A stretch of 51,215 nt of DNA from Chloroflexota bacterium (GTDB taxonomy: Bacteria; Chloroflexota; Anaerolineae; Anaerolineales; Villigracilaceae): the NCBI GenBank assembly GCA_016235425.1, contig JACRLC010000085.1:1-51215 (forward strand). The letters are read 5' to 3'. This document shows positions 16,663 through 24,280 of the stretch, piece after piece. The first letter of the stretch is position 1, and each line of letters starts with the position of its first letter. Position numbers and translations under genes: made by a program. Under the pieces are notes generated by a model, which saw only the letters and a list, made by a program, of their open reading frames with translations, made no database searches and was not told the DNA's origin.

Positions 16663-18627
16663 TTATTGTTCCTCTTTGGCAGGGGTCAATGCAAGCGGCT
16701 CGAAGCGCATACCACCACCCGTGAAGAACTTTCCGAAGAACTCGTAATAGGAAAGACGCATGGTCTGGATGCCGACAATCAGGCCCTCAAACCCAACGAT
16801 GAACAGGTTTCCAATGATAACGACAAGCCAGTAACCAAATGCCCCAAGTCCGCCAGCCGCCAACTCTGCCAAAATAAAGATCGCCGCGCTCAAACCGCCG
16901 TGAGCCACGGCGAACGCGCCCACACGCACGTAGGAAAGCGTGTTGCTCAGGAAGCTGATCACCACCTCAAACAACTCGACCCCGGCCTGGATCAAATATG
17001 TGCCAAACCCGCCGTCAATCAACGGCCTGTGCCCTTCCACGAGATGGATAAGCACCTCCGAGAACATGACCGCCAGCGCCGACACAATTGCAAGAACAAC
17101 AAAAATTGTCGAAGAAACGGGCAACAACCCAAACGCCGATACACCGAAGCCAATAAGCGACAGGTACAGCAGGAAGCCTGCAATCCCGTTATGACCGAAC
17201 AGCAGGTGTCCCCAATTCTGAGACATCACGTAATTGAAGATGCCAACCAAAAAACCGATGATCAGCAGAACGACCCCGGCGGCAACCGCAACCATCAAAA
17301 TATCCAGGATGTGATGGATCGGGCTGATCCAGAGCGGCTTTAATTCAATGCCAAAAATGCGGGCATCCTCGAACCCGAAGATGCTTCCATAAAGAAAGCC
17401 GAAGAATGTTGCCAACAATCCACAGATGGCAATCAACCCTCCGAGGCTGGACATACTGCTCAAGGCCTTGACCTTCTTCCCCGCCATCAGCCAGCCGAGC
17501 AATGCCAGCACCAGTCCCTGCCCAATATCGCCGAACATCGCGCCGAACAAAATGGGGAATGTGATCGCGATCAACAGCGTTGGGTCCAGTTCACCGTAAC
17601 GAGGCCGCGCGTATGTGTTGACCAGCATCTGGAATGGTTTCAAAAATTTCGATTGCTGCAGGGCCACGGGAACATTCGAATTATGCCCACTGCGCTTGGT
17701 GGGCAGGGTCTCGATCAGGATTTCCTTCGACGCAGATTTGAGATGCTGGGCCAGATTTTCCAGGTCATCCGTCGGCACCCAGCCGGTAATCACGTAGGTA
17801 TAACGGAGCTGCCCGAAGCGAACGATTGCATCCGCGAGCACGCGGCTGGTATGCACCTGCCAGAGCAGGCCGCGCAGTTTTTGCTGGCGCGATTCGGCAA
17901 GTTTCTCAAGCGATACCTGTAATTCGGCGATCTTTCTGTGCGCGTCGTCAATTTCCCCGTGAAGCGTCTTGATGATCTGCGCGGGCGTACCCCGGTATCC
18001 CTCAGGTAGGGCCAGCGGATTCAGGTACGCGCTCCGGGCGGCGCGTTCCAAAACGTCAGCGTTGGACTGTGTCCCCGCCAGCCAGACAACAGGCTTCTGG
18101 GCGTCGGAACGAAGCGTCAAAAAAACATAAGGGACGCGCGCCAGGCTGGTCTGGAGTCTATCCACATTTGCGGTGGGAATTTGTCCCAGCATCGAAAAGA
18201 GATAGCGCGAATGCCGAAGCTGGCTCACGTCAAGATTAACTTCCTCCACCGGCTCCAGGTGATGAAGCGCGCTTTCGAGCTGCTCCAGCCGCTTCCGTTC
18301 ACCGGCAAGCTGATCGGTGATCTTCTTGACTTCGTCCTCGATCTGCTCCACCGCCGGACGGACAGTTTCGACCTCGACCATCGCATCATAATCGGACCTC
18401 GGGGGCTGGCCCTCGTCAACAGACAGCGCCTGCATAACAAGCTGGATCCTGCGTTCCAGCGAAGCATACGCGGCGGCTTTCTCCGGCCAGGTGTTTGGAC
18501 CTGCTCCCGGATAATTGCTATCCGTCTGATGAAAAACGCCGTGGCCGCTCAAAACCCTCGTCACTGCCAGCAGATCCTTGGCAGGGATGATAAGTTCAAG
18601 CTCCGTCATTTCCTTCGGAAAGAACAT
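16663..18627 (-). CDS. ntpI: V/A-type ATPase subunit I (membrane stator)
   Basis: 654 residues. The N-terminal 340 residues are a soluble coiled-coil arm with paired helices (IEDEVKKITDQLAGERKRLE at about 107-126). The C-terminal 300 residues carry about eight membrane helices, including LIAITFPILFGAMFGDIGQG, a family signature, and the half-channel helix with SFLSNTLSYVRVGAFAVAHG, whose arginine faces the rotor carboxylate. It forms the ion path against the K ring and ties the peripheral stalks to the membrane. Confidence 0.95.
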   Translation of the reverse strand: MFFPKEMTELELIIPAKDLLAVTRVLSGHGVFHQTDSNYPGAGPNTWPEKAAAYASLERRIQLVMQALSVDEGQPPRSDYDAMVEVETVRPAVEQIEDEVKKITDQLAGERKRLEQLESALHHLEPVEEVNLDVSQLRHSRYLFSMLGQIPTANVDRLQTSLARVPYVFLTLRSDAQKPVVWLAGTQSNADVLERAARSAYLNPLALPEGYRGTPAQIIKTLHGEIDDAHRKIAELQVSLEKLAESRQQKLRGLLWQVHTSRVLADAIVRFGQLRYTYVITGWVPTDDLENLAQHLKSASKEILIETLPTKRSGHNSNVPVALQQSKFLKPFQMLVNTYARPRYGELDPTLLIAITFPILFGAMFGDIGQGLVLALLGWLMAGKKVKALSSMSSLGGLIAICGLLATFFGFLYGSIFGFEDARIFGIELKPLWISPIHHILDILMVAVAAGVVLLIIGFLVGIFNYVMSQNWGHLLFGHNGIAGFLLYLSLIGFGVSAFGLLPVSSTIFVVLAIVSALAVMFSEVLIHLVEGHRPLIDGGFGTYLIQAGVELFEVVISFLSNTLSYVRVGAFAVAHGGLSAAIFILAELAAGGLGAFGYWLVVIIGNLFIVGFEGLIVGIQTMRLSYYEFFGKFFTGGGMRFEPLALTPAKEEQ

Positions 18628-18696
18628 GTGATCTCCAATCTTGCTTGCAAGATTCCCGTGCAGGTTTGTATTCGGATGATCAGAAATGCGAAAGAA

Positions 18697-19788
18697 CTAC
18701 GCCTTGGCTGTAACTGTTTTCAACAAAAAAGGGCGAAACTCCTCGTCCGGCATCTGCGATGATTTGGCTTCGATCAATACGGTCAGGTCCTGGATTTCTA
18801 GGTCGCTCAAGACCAGGAAGGCAAGCGGGATCCCAACATGAAATGGGTTTCCCATAAACGCCGCCATGCACTGGTTCATCAGGTAACGTTTTAGCTCGAT
18901 CTCCAATTTGGGCAGGCCGCTCCGCGGTTCGTCCAGCAGGGCATTGACATCGGGGATGCCGGGATAAATTCTCTGCACCACCGGGGCAATGTCCGCCCCC
19001 GCGGCAATCGCGCGCACGTCTTCATCCCGCACGTGATAGCCAAACGGCAATGTATAGTTGATCAATTCCTCTTCTGAAAGCTGGTGATATACGCGATAAC
19101 GAATTGCCCACATCAGGTTGTTCATGTCAATCAGTGACCCCGCCACCCGCAATGCCTGCTCCCGGTCCTGTCCCGGAAGTTTTTTCGCTTCCCGCCAAAG
19201 CTCCCGCCAGTATTCCAAATCCAAAGCAACTTCGATTGGGAAGAGATTTTGTTCGGCGCTGTAACGTTTCATTGCGAACGACAGCGCATTCTCGTACTTT
19301 GTCCCGTGCAACAACTCCACCGCCGATCCCACGCTCCCTGCCTCAACCATCGCCTGCGCGGGCAAAACGGACATCGAACCATACGGGAACAACACGTCAC
19401 GCACCCGTTCCCACAAGGGCAGAGCCGCCGCACTCGAAGAGCCTGTCACGATCCCGCGCAGGATCGCCTTCAAATTTCCCACTTCAAAATAGCGATAAAG
19501 CTGCGTCAGTAACGGACGCGTATGTTCGGGAGCCATGTGAATGACGCTGTTGTACGCGTCAGCCATGCGATTCTTGATCTGGATGATGACCCGCCTCGGC
19601 GTGATCTCCTTATCTTTCAGGCTGTCAAGATAAGGGCCGTATGCTGTTTGTTTTAATTGTGCAAAGAGGGATTGAAAATCCGGCGCGTCACTCAGCCTCG
19701 TCATATCCTGCGGATCGAGCAGGGATGAATACATCGCACGCACTCGTGCGCTGATGGCCGCATATCCGGATACGCCTGTTTTGGGCAT
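18697..19788 (-). CDS. ntpC: V/A-type ATPase subunit C (central stalk socket)
   Basis: 363 residues with internal three-fold repeat character, as in AtpC/NtpC. Signature parts are YAAISARVRAMYSSLLDPQD at the start, RYFEVGNLKAILRGI and ALDLEYWRELWREAKKLPGQ in the middle and MNQCMAAFMGNPFHVGIPLA near the end. It sits on the rotor ring and receives the D-F shaft. In the enterococcal operon C follows E, whereas here it precedes I; the order differs but the full set is present. Its start is five bases after the G/H stop codon. Confidence 0.92.
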   Translation of the reverse strand: MPKTGVSGYAAISARVRAMYSSLLDPQDMTRLSDAPDFQSLFAQLKQTAYGPYLDSLKDKEITPRRVIIQIKNRMADAYNSVIHMAPEHTRPLLTQLYRYFEVGNLKAILRGIVTGSSSAAALPLWERVRDVLFPYGSMSVLPAQAMVEAGSVGSAVELLHGTKYENALSFAMKRYSAEQNLFPIEVALDLEYWRELWREAKKLPGQDREQALRVAGSLIDMNNLMWAIRYRVYHQLSEEELINYTLPFGYHVRDEDVRAIAAGADIAPVVQRIYPGIPDVNALLDEPRSGLPKLEIELKRYLMNQCMAAFMGNPFHVGIPLAFLVLSDLEIQDLTVLIEAKSSQMPDEEFRPFLLKTVTAKA

Positions 19789-19792
19789 GAGG

Positions 19793-20104
19793 CTACTCTG
19801 TCTTAATGACCCGCTCTAACACATAGGCAACGGCACGGTCGAAATTGCTCATCGCCAGCGCCTCCGACTCGCGATTTTTCTGCTCAGCCTTGGAGAGAAT
19901 TCGGGAAGTCTCCTCCTCGGCCTGTGCCTTCGCAATCATCGCGCGCGCTTCCTCCTCGGCTTTGACACGCGCACTGTCGATCAAAGCCTGGCCCTCCTGT
20001 TCGGCCTGCACTGGCAACTGTTGGGCTTCACGTATCGCTTTCTCGTGAATCTCCTGGGCTTGCCTTTCAACTTCAAGTACCTGTTGAATTCGGTTCTCGT
20101 TCAT
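19793..20104 (-). CDS. V/A-type ATPase subunit G/H (peripheral stalk coiled coil)
   Basis: 103 residues, almost entirely one charged amphipathic helix (QQVLEVERQAQEIHEKAIRE, then ALIDSARVKAEEEARAMIAK), ending with an AMSNFDRAVAYVLERVIKTE segment that is conserved in subunit G/H. It pairs with subunit E in the peripheral stalk. Being first in the operon, it follows the promoter at 20145-20173. GTGAGG lies upstream of the ATG with rather long spacing. Confidence 0.85.
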   Translation of the reverse strand: MNENRIQQVLEVERQAQEIHEKAIREAQQLPVQAEQEGQALIDSARVKAEEEARAMIAKAQAEEETSRILSKAEQKNRESEALAMSNFDRAVAYVLERVIKTE

Positions 20105-20144
20105 GTTGTTTTAGCCTCACGAGGGTTTGCCGACAATGGCGGCA

Positions 20145-20173
20145 ATTGTAAGTTAAAAGTTGTTGATAATCAA
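20145..20173 (-). promoter_or_regulatory. Candidate sigma70 promoter of the V/A-ATPase operon
   Basis: Read on the minus strand: TTGATT (20173-20168), a 17-bp spacer and TACAAT (20150-20145), about 40 bases before the G/H start codon. Both boxes match four or five of six consensus positions. Confidence 0.5.
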
Positions 20174-20228
20174 GGTCTAATTTATTTTAATAGTGAAATC
20201 CATCATTTCTTGTGATTGCGAATCATCA

Positions 20229-20270
20229 TGTAAAAACAAAAAGGCTTGAGTCCGATTGAACTCAAGCCTT
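20229..20270 (-). terminator. Rho-independent terminator after the Fo cluster
   Basis: AAGGCTTGAG (20241-20250) and CTCAAGCCTT (20261-20270) pair perfectly around a ten-base loop, and on the minus strand the stem is followed by TTTTTGTTTTT. It lies 27 bp after the b-delta stop codon and insulates the Fo genes from the V/A-ATPase operon. Confidence 0.88.
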
Positions 20271-20296
20271 CCATTGAAATTCCACCTCGATTGAAC

Positions 20297-21031
20297 TTAC
20301 TTCAAGCTCTGACGCAAACCTTCGAGTCTTCCAGCAACGGAGCCATCCATCACCTTGTCACCCACTTTGATGACGAGGCCGCCCAAAATGGACGGGTCAA
20401 CGCGGAAGGTCACAGCCTGCGCGCCGACCTTGGCCAGCACGTCCTTCTTGACCGATGCTTCCTCATCCTTGCTCAACGGGAGCGCACTGGTCACTTCAGC
20501 GGATTCGCCCTTGAAACCGGCGTCATCGAGGACGACAACCTTGCCGGATTTCACGCCAGAGAAGAACTCATCAATCAGAGCGTGTTGCTTCTTCTCATCC
20601 AGCGCTTCACCGACGAGTTTATTCGCGGCGGCTACAGCCAGCGCGGCAACCTGCCCGCGCAGATCACCAAGGATGCGGTTGCGCTCAAGTTCAGCTTCGG
20701 CTTTGGCGGCTTCAAGCGCCTTCGCGGCTTCGGCTTCGGCGGCAACCTTCACATCCTTACCGGCGGAAGCGGCACGCTCGGTGGCTTCACGAACGACCTT
20801 GCCGGCTTCGGCTTGGGCATCCGCGATGATTTTCGAAGCCTGCTTTTCAGCGTCCGCGCGGGCTTCCGCGGCGACACGCGCATCTTCGAGTCCCTGTGCG
20901 ATTTTCTGTTTACGGGTCTCCATCATGTTCAACATGGGACCGTACACCCACGCGTTCAATGTGAGGAACACAATAATGAACGCGATGATTTGAACGATGA
21001 GCAGACCGAGATTAATACCAAGTGCTTCCAT
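20297..21031 (-). CDS. atpF: F-type ATP synthase b subunit fused to the C-terminal domain of delta
   Basis: 244 residues, longer than a usual b subunit (about 160). Residues 1-155 are a normal b subunit: one N-terminal membrane helix (LGLLIVQIIAFIIVFLTLNA) and a long alanine/glutamate-rich coiled coil. Residues from about 170 on match the C-terminal domain of delta: VTSALPLSKDEEASVKKDVL, then FRVDPSILGGLVIKVGDKVM and a SVAGRLEGLRQSL end. The N-terminal six-helix domain of delta, which binds the alpha subunit tips, is missing. Mycobacteria have a full b-delta fusion; this one is shorter. It is the last gene of the Fo cluster and is followed by a terminator instead of atpA. Confidence 0.88.
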   Translation of the reverse strand: MEALGINLGLLIVQIIAFIIVFLTLNAWVYGPMLNMMETRKQKIAQGLEDARVAAEARADAEKQASKIIADAQAEAGKVVREATERAASAGKDVKVAAEAEAAKALEAAKAEAELERNRILGDLRGQVAALAVAAANKLVGEALDEKKQHALIDEFFSGVKSGKVVVLDDAGFKGESAEVTSALPLSKDEEASVKKDVLAKVGAQAVTFRVDPSILGGLVIKVGDKVMDGSVAGRLEGLRQSLK

Positions 21032-21048
21032 TTGACGCTACTCCGTAA

Positions 21049-21288
21049 CTACACGACTTTGAACAGCATCAGGAACGCGATGACCAGACAGTAGATCGCG
21101 ATCGCTTCCGAGAACGCGATGCCAAGGATCATGTTGGTCAACAAGTTACCGTAGGTGTCCGGATTGCGGGCCATGCCTGTGAGCGCGCCCTGCACGCTCA
21201 AACCGATACCAACACCCGCGCCCGCCGCGCCGATCATCGCCAAGCCTGCGCCAACGTAGCGCATCGCATCCAAAATACTTCCTTCCAT
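21049..21288 (-). CDS. atpE: F-type ATP synthase c subunit
   Basis: 79 residues, two membrane helices. The first has the glycine-rich MIGAAGAGVGIGLSVQGAL pattern, the loop has the conserved ARNPD (40-44) and the second carries Glu61 in GIAFSEAIAIYCLVIAF. The sodium-type partners (a Gln in helix one and a Ser/Thr after the Glu) are absent, so proton coupling is likelier. It forms the rotor ring under subunit a. The gene is 17 bp upstream of the b-delta gene. Confidence 0.96.
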   Translation of the reverse strand: MEGSILDAMRYVGAGLAMIGAAGAGVGIGLSVQGALTGMARNPDTYGNLLTNMILGIAFSEAIAIYCLVIAFLMLFKVV

Positions 21289-21323
21289 GTTACAAGCCTC
21301 CTTAGGGTTATCCTGTTGTTTTT

Positions 21324-22337
21324 TTAGATTTCGTGCGCATCAGCTGCATGCGCTTCTTCGTGCTCTTCACCGTGACCCTGTGTGGCTTGTGCCATGAAGA
21401 CCATGGTCAACATACCGAACACAAACGCCTGAATGATGCCAACGAAGAGTTCAAACATCATGATCATCGCAGGCAGGATGCTGATCTTGCCGAGCAAGCC
21501 AGCCACGATCGCGACCAGCACGATACCTGCGAACATGTTACCGAAAAGACGGAAGGCAAACGAGAGGATCTTCGAGAGCTCCGAGATCAACTCAAGCAAG
21601 CCGACCAAAAAGTCCATCGCGCCGAAGAACGGCACCTTGAACATGCGCCTCGTGTTGAAGAACTTGCTCAGGTAGCCAAACCCCTGTGCGCGGAAACCGA
21701 CGATCTGAATTGCGACTACTGCAATAATGGCAAGCGAAGCGGTGAAGTTCAAGTCCACGGAGATGCCGCGGAAGAACGGAGCGAGGATATAGCCGCCTTC
21801 TTCCACTTTCTGGGGCAGAAGATTTGCCCAACCGCCACCCAATTCAGCAACCGCGTGACCTTCACCATGCGCAGGATGAAGCACACCAATTGACTCAAAC
21901 CCTGGGATAAGCTTGAGCAGGTTGGCGAACAGCACATAGAACATAATCGTCGCAAACCACGGGAAGATGGCTTTTGCCCATTTCGCGCCCGCCGAACCTT
22001 CCGTCAGGTTGTAAAGCATTTCAAAGAATGCTTCCATCACATTGCCGATGCCGCGCGGCACCAAGTCTGTCCTTGCGCTTTGCTTCAACGAACGATTGGT
22101 GAAGAACGCAATCACCACCAGCAGGATAATCGTCACAGCCAGGGTGGGAAGGGTATTCACCAAATAAAGCGGGCCGAGGCCAAGGAAATTCTCAGAGATT
22201 GGCTCCTCGATCAGTTTTTCTGCGGCTACCGAGATTTCAGGCTGAACGGGCACGATGATACCGCCCACAACAAAGCCAACGATCATCAGTACCAGCACAA
22301 CCCATCGGCGCCAGGGTCTACGTTTTTGTTGTTCCAA
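21324..22337 (-). CDS. atpB: F-type ATP synthase a subunit
   Basis: 337 residues. The start is a TTG with AGGAGG about seven bases upstream, inside the end of atpZ. The C-terminal part has the essential arginine in LSFAFRLFGNMFAGIVLVAI and the last helix IIQAFVFGMLTMVFMAQA. An insertion between helices (about residues 150-190, HPAHGEGHAVAELGGGWANL) and a His/Glu-rich C-terminus are extra features of uncertain role. It makes the two proton half-channels. It overlaps atpZ by 20 bases. Confidence 0.95.
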   Translation of the reverse strand: MEQQKRRPWRRWVVLVLMIVGFVVGGIIVPVQPEISVAAEKLIEEPISENFLGLGPLYLVNTLPTLAVTIILLVVIAFFTNRSLKQSARTDLVPRGIGNVMEAFFEMLYNLTEGSAGAKWAKAIFPWFATIMFYVLFANLLKLIPGFESIGVLHPAHGEGHAVAELGGGWANLLPQKVEEGGYILAPFFRGISVDLNFTASLAIIAVVAIQIVGFRAQGFGYLSKFFNTRRMFKVPFFGAMDFLVGLLELISELSKILSFAFRLFGNMFAGIVLVAIVAGLLGKISILPAMIMMFELFVGIIQAFVFGMLTMVFMAQATQGHGEEHEEAHAADAHEI

Positions 22338-22617
22338 AGTCCGCCTCCTGCATATCCTTTTCTTTAGATTCGTTTTGTTCTTTCAACCTCGCCAGCGTTC
22401 TGCGCGAAACGAACAGCATCAAGATCACCGAAAGAGGTATTCCAGCAAACAATAACACCAATGTCAAAATTGGTTTCGTGCCAAACATATCGTCAAGCCA
22501 CAGGCCCAAAAACACCGAGGCCAGGATCACGACTAAAGTAAGGCATCCCACCTGCCCAATCATGACCACGAGCAGGGTATTCAAAATGTTTCGACCTTTT
22601 TGTTCCGATTGTGCCAT
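22318..22617 (-). CDS. atpZ: AtpZ/AtpI-like ATP synthase accessory membrane protein
   Basis: 99 residues with two membrane helices (about 13-38 and 48-68) joined by the family turn FLGLWLDDMFGTKP. AtpZ/AtpI proteins commonly precede atpB and help assemble the c ring or carry magnesium; the role is not proven here. The start codon lies about nine bases from the -10 box, so no room is left for a ribosome site and the mRNA is probably leaderless. It is the first gene of the Fo cluster. Confidence 0.85.
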   Translation of the reverse strand: MAQSEQKGRNILNTLLVVMIGQVGCLTLVVILASVFLGLWLDDMFGTKPILTLVLLFAGIPLSVILMLFVSRRTLARLKEQNESKEKDMQEADFGTTKT

Positions 22618-22625
22618 GTCGCACG

Positions 22626-22655
22626 ATTATACCTGAGGGGCTTAACGACTGTCAA
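22626..22655 (-). promoter_or_regulatory. Consensus sigma70 promoter of the Fo cluster, giving a leaderless mRNA
   Basis: On the minus strand, TTGACA (22655-22650), 18 bp, TATAAT (22631-22626): both boxes are perfect consensus. Transcription should start near 22618-22620, at or next to the A of the atpZ ATG (22617). Confidence 0.8.
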
Positions 22656-22727
22656 ACAGAAATTACTGAACGAAGAATCCGCTTCTTTCTGGGCCGTTAG
22701 CCTGCCTCCGTTTAATAAAATAATCTC

Positions 22728-22823
22728 AGACCTGACATGTCTCATCCGCGCCATTGCCCAAAAGGGCCTTTGCGTGGACACAAGCCACAATCAACCAACT
22801 TCTCGCGAAGACATGTCAGGTCT
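22728..22823. repeat. Long-loop inverted repeat between nuoN and the Fo promoter
   Basis: AGACCTGACATGTCT (22728-22742) and AGACATGTCAGGTCT (22809-22823) are perfect 15-bp reverse complements with 66 bases between them. It begins nine bases after the nuoN stop when read on the minus strand. The middle has an internal pair CAAAAGGGCCTTTG. It may end the nuo transcript or be a dispersed palindromic element; no T-tract follows. Confidence 0.6.
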
Positions 22824-22831
22824 TGTCAACA

Positions 22832-24280
22832 CTAGAACAAATTCATCGCCGCCATGTCAGACCAACTGAACCACGGGGCAAACAGCGTACCGACCAAAAT
22901 CACGCCAAGAGCGAGTATGACCAATGCTATTGTGTATGGACGGGTCAGCGGAACAGGATGCTTCTCCTCATCTTCATTCGGCATTCTGAACAGATACACG
23001 TACTTCATCACGTTCAAATAGTAGTACACGCCGATGATCGAGTTGAGGATACCCACAATGACCAGCCAGACGTAGCCAGCCTGCACACCCGCGGCGAAAA
23101 CAAAGACCTTCGCCACGAAACCGCCGAACGGAGGCATACCCGCCAGCGACAGGAACGCGGCCAGCATCATCAAAGCCAGCCCGGGATTGCGGCGGCTGAG
23201 ACCGGAGTAATCCTTCACGTCATCCGAGCCGATGATGCGGGAGACCGCCATGACGATACCGAAGGCCAGCAGGTTGGTGACGATGTACGCGGCGAGATAG
23301 AAGACCACGCTTGCCGCGCCAAGCACTGAGAAAGAGACCACGCCGATCATGACGTAACCCGCGTGTGCGATGGATGAATAAGCAAGCAGACGTTTGACAT
23401 TGGTTTGGGGTAAAGCAAGCAGGTTGCCCACCGTCATCGTGACCGTGGCAATGACCGCGAAAATCAATGTCCATGACTGCGAAAAGCCAGGGAAGGCTAC
23501 AAAGAACAGGCGGGTAAGCACTGCAAAACCCGCGGCTTTCGAAGCCGTGGAGAGGAAACCCGCCACAGGAGTCGGCGCGCCCTGATATACGTCTGGAGCC
23601 CAGAAGTGGAACGGAACCACTGAGACCTTGAAACCAAGTCCCACGAGAAGCAGGAAAATGATTCCCAACACCATCACGAGTGTGTTCGGACCTGCGGCAA
23701 GCACAGTTTTAAGTTCATAGATATTGGTCGTGCCTGCAAAACCGAAGAGCAGGGAGAAGCCATAGAGCATGACTGCCGAGGACATCGCGCCAAAGAGCAG
23801 ATACTTGAAGCCTGCTTCAGTGGAGTGCTCGTCAGCCAGCATGAAGCCCGAGAGAATGTACAGCGGAATGGACGTCGTCTCAATCGCGAGGTAGAGCATG
23901 ACCAAATCAGCGGAAGCAGCCATCAGGTCCATGCCGAGAAGCGAGGCGAGGAGCAGTAAATAGGCCTCGCCGCGATGTCCCACTCTATCGTTGTCCATCA
24001 AAAGGAGGGAAGTCGCCGCGCCTGCGAAGAGGAAGAGCATCTTGAAGAAGAATCCCAGCCAATCGAAGCGAACCATGCCGCCGAGGACGGTTATCGGGTC
24101 GCCGGGACGGCCAAAAAGCAGACTGATAATCATCACGGCGAAGAGACCGCCAGCGGTGAGCCAGCCCACGTTACGGCGTTGTTCCGCTTTCCAGAACGGC
24201 TCAGCGACGAGGATGAGCATGGCAACGACGAGGATGAGAATTTCGGGGAGGATGGCGAGGAAGGTTGTGGAGTTAAACAT
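22832..24280 (-). CDS. nuoN: NADH-quinone oxidoreductase subunit N
   Basis: 482 residues, 14 predicted membrane helices. Antiporter-like landmarks are LVMLYLAIETTSIPLYILSG with the helix-5 glutamate, FKVSVVPFHFWAPDVYQGAP with the helix-7 lysine and histidine, and ALPQTNVKRLLAYSSIAHAG in the second half. NuoN pumps one proton and sits nearest the quinone end of the three. The family's helix order is complete. It starts at the last base of the nuoM stop overlap (24280), so the two genes are translationally coupled, and is the last gene of the nuo cluster. Confidence 0.95.
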   Translation of the reverse strand: MFNSTTFLAILPEILILVVAMLILVAEPFWKAEQRRNVGWLTAGGLFAVMIISLLFGRPGDPITVLGGMVRFDWLGFFFKMLFLFAGAATSLLLMDNDRVGHRGEAYLLLLASLLGMDLMAASADLVMLYLAIETTSIPLYILSGFMLADEHSTEAGFKYLLFGAMSSAVMLYGFSLLFGFAGTTNIYELKTVLAAGPNTLVMVLGIIFLLLVGLGFKVSVVPFHFWAPDVYQGAPTPVAGFLSTASKAAGFAVLTRLFFVAFPGFSQSWTLIFAVIATVTMTVGNLLALPQTNVKRLLAYSSIAHAGYVMIGVVSFSVLGAASVVFYLAAYIVTNLLAFGIVMAVSRIIGSDDVKDYSGLSRRNPGLALMMLAAFLSLAGMPPFGGFVAKVFVFAAGVQAGYVWLVIVGILNSIIGVYYYLNVMKYVYLFRMPNEDEEKHPVPLTRPYTIALVILALGVILVGTLFAPWFSWSDMAAMNLF

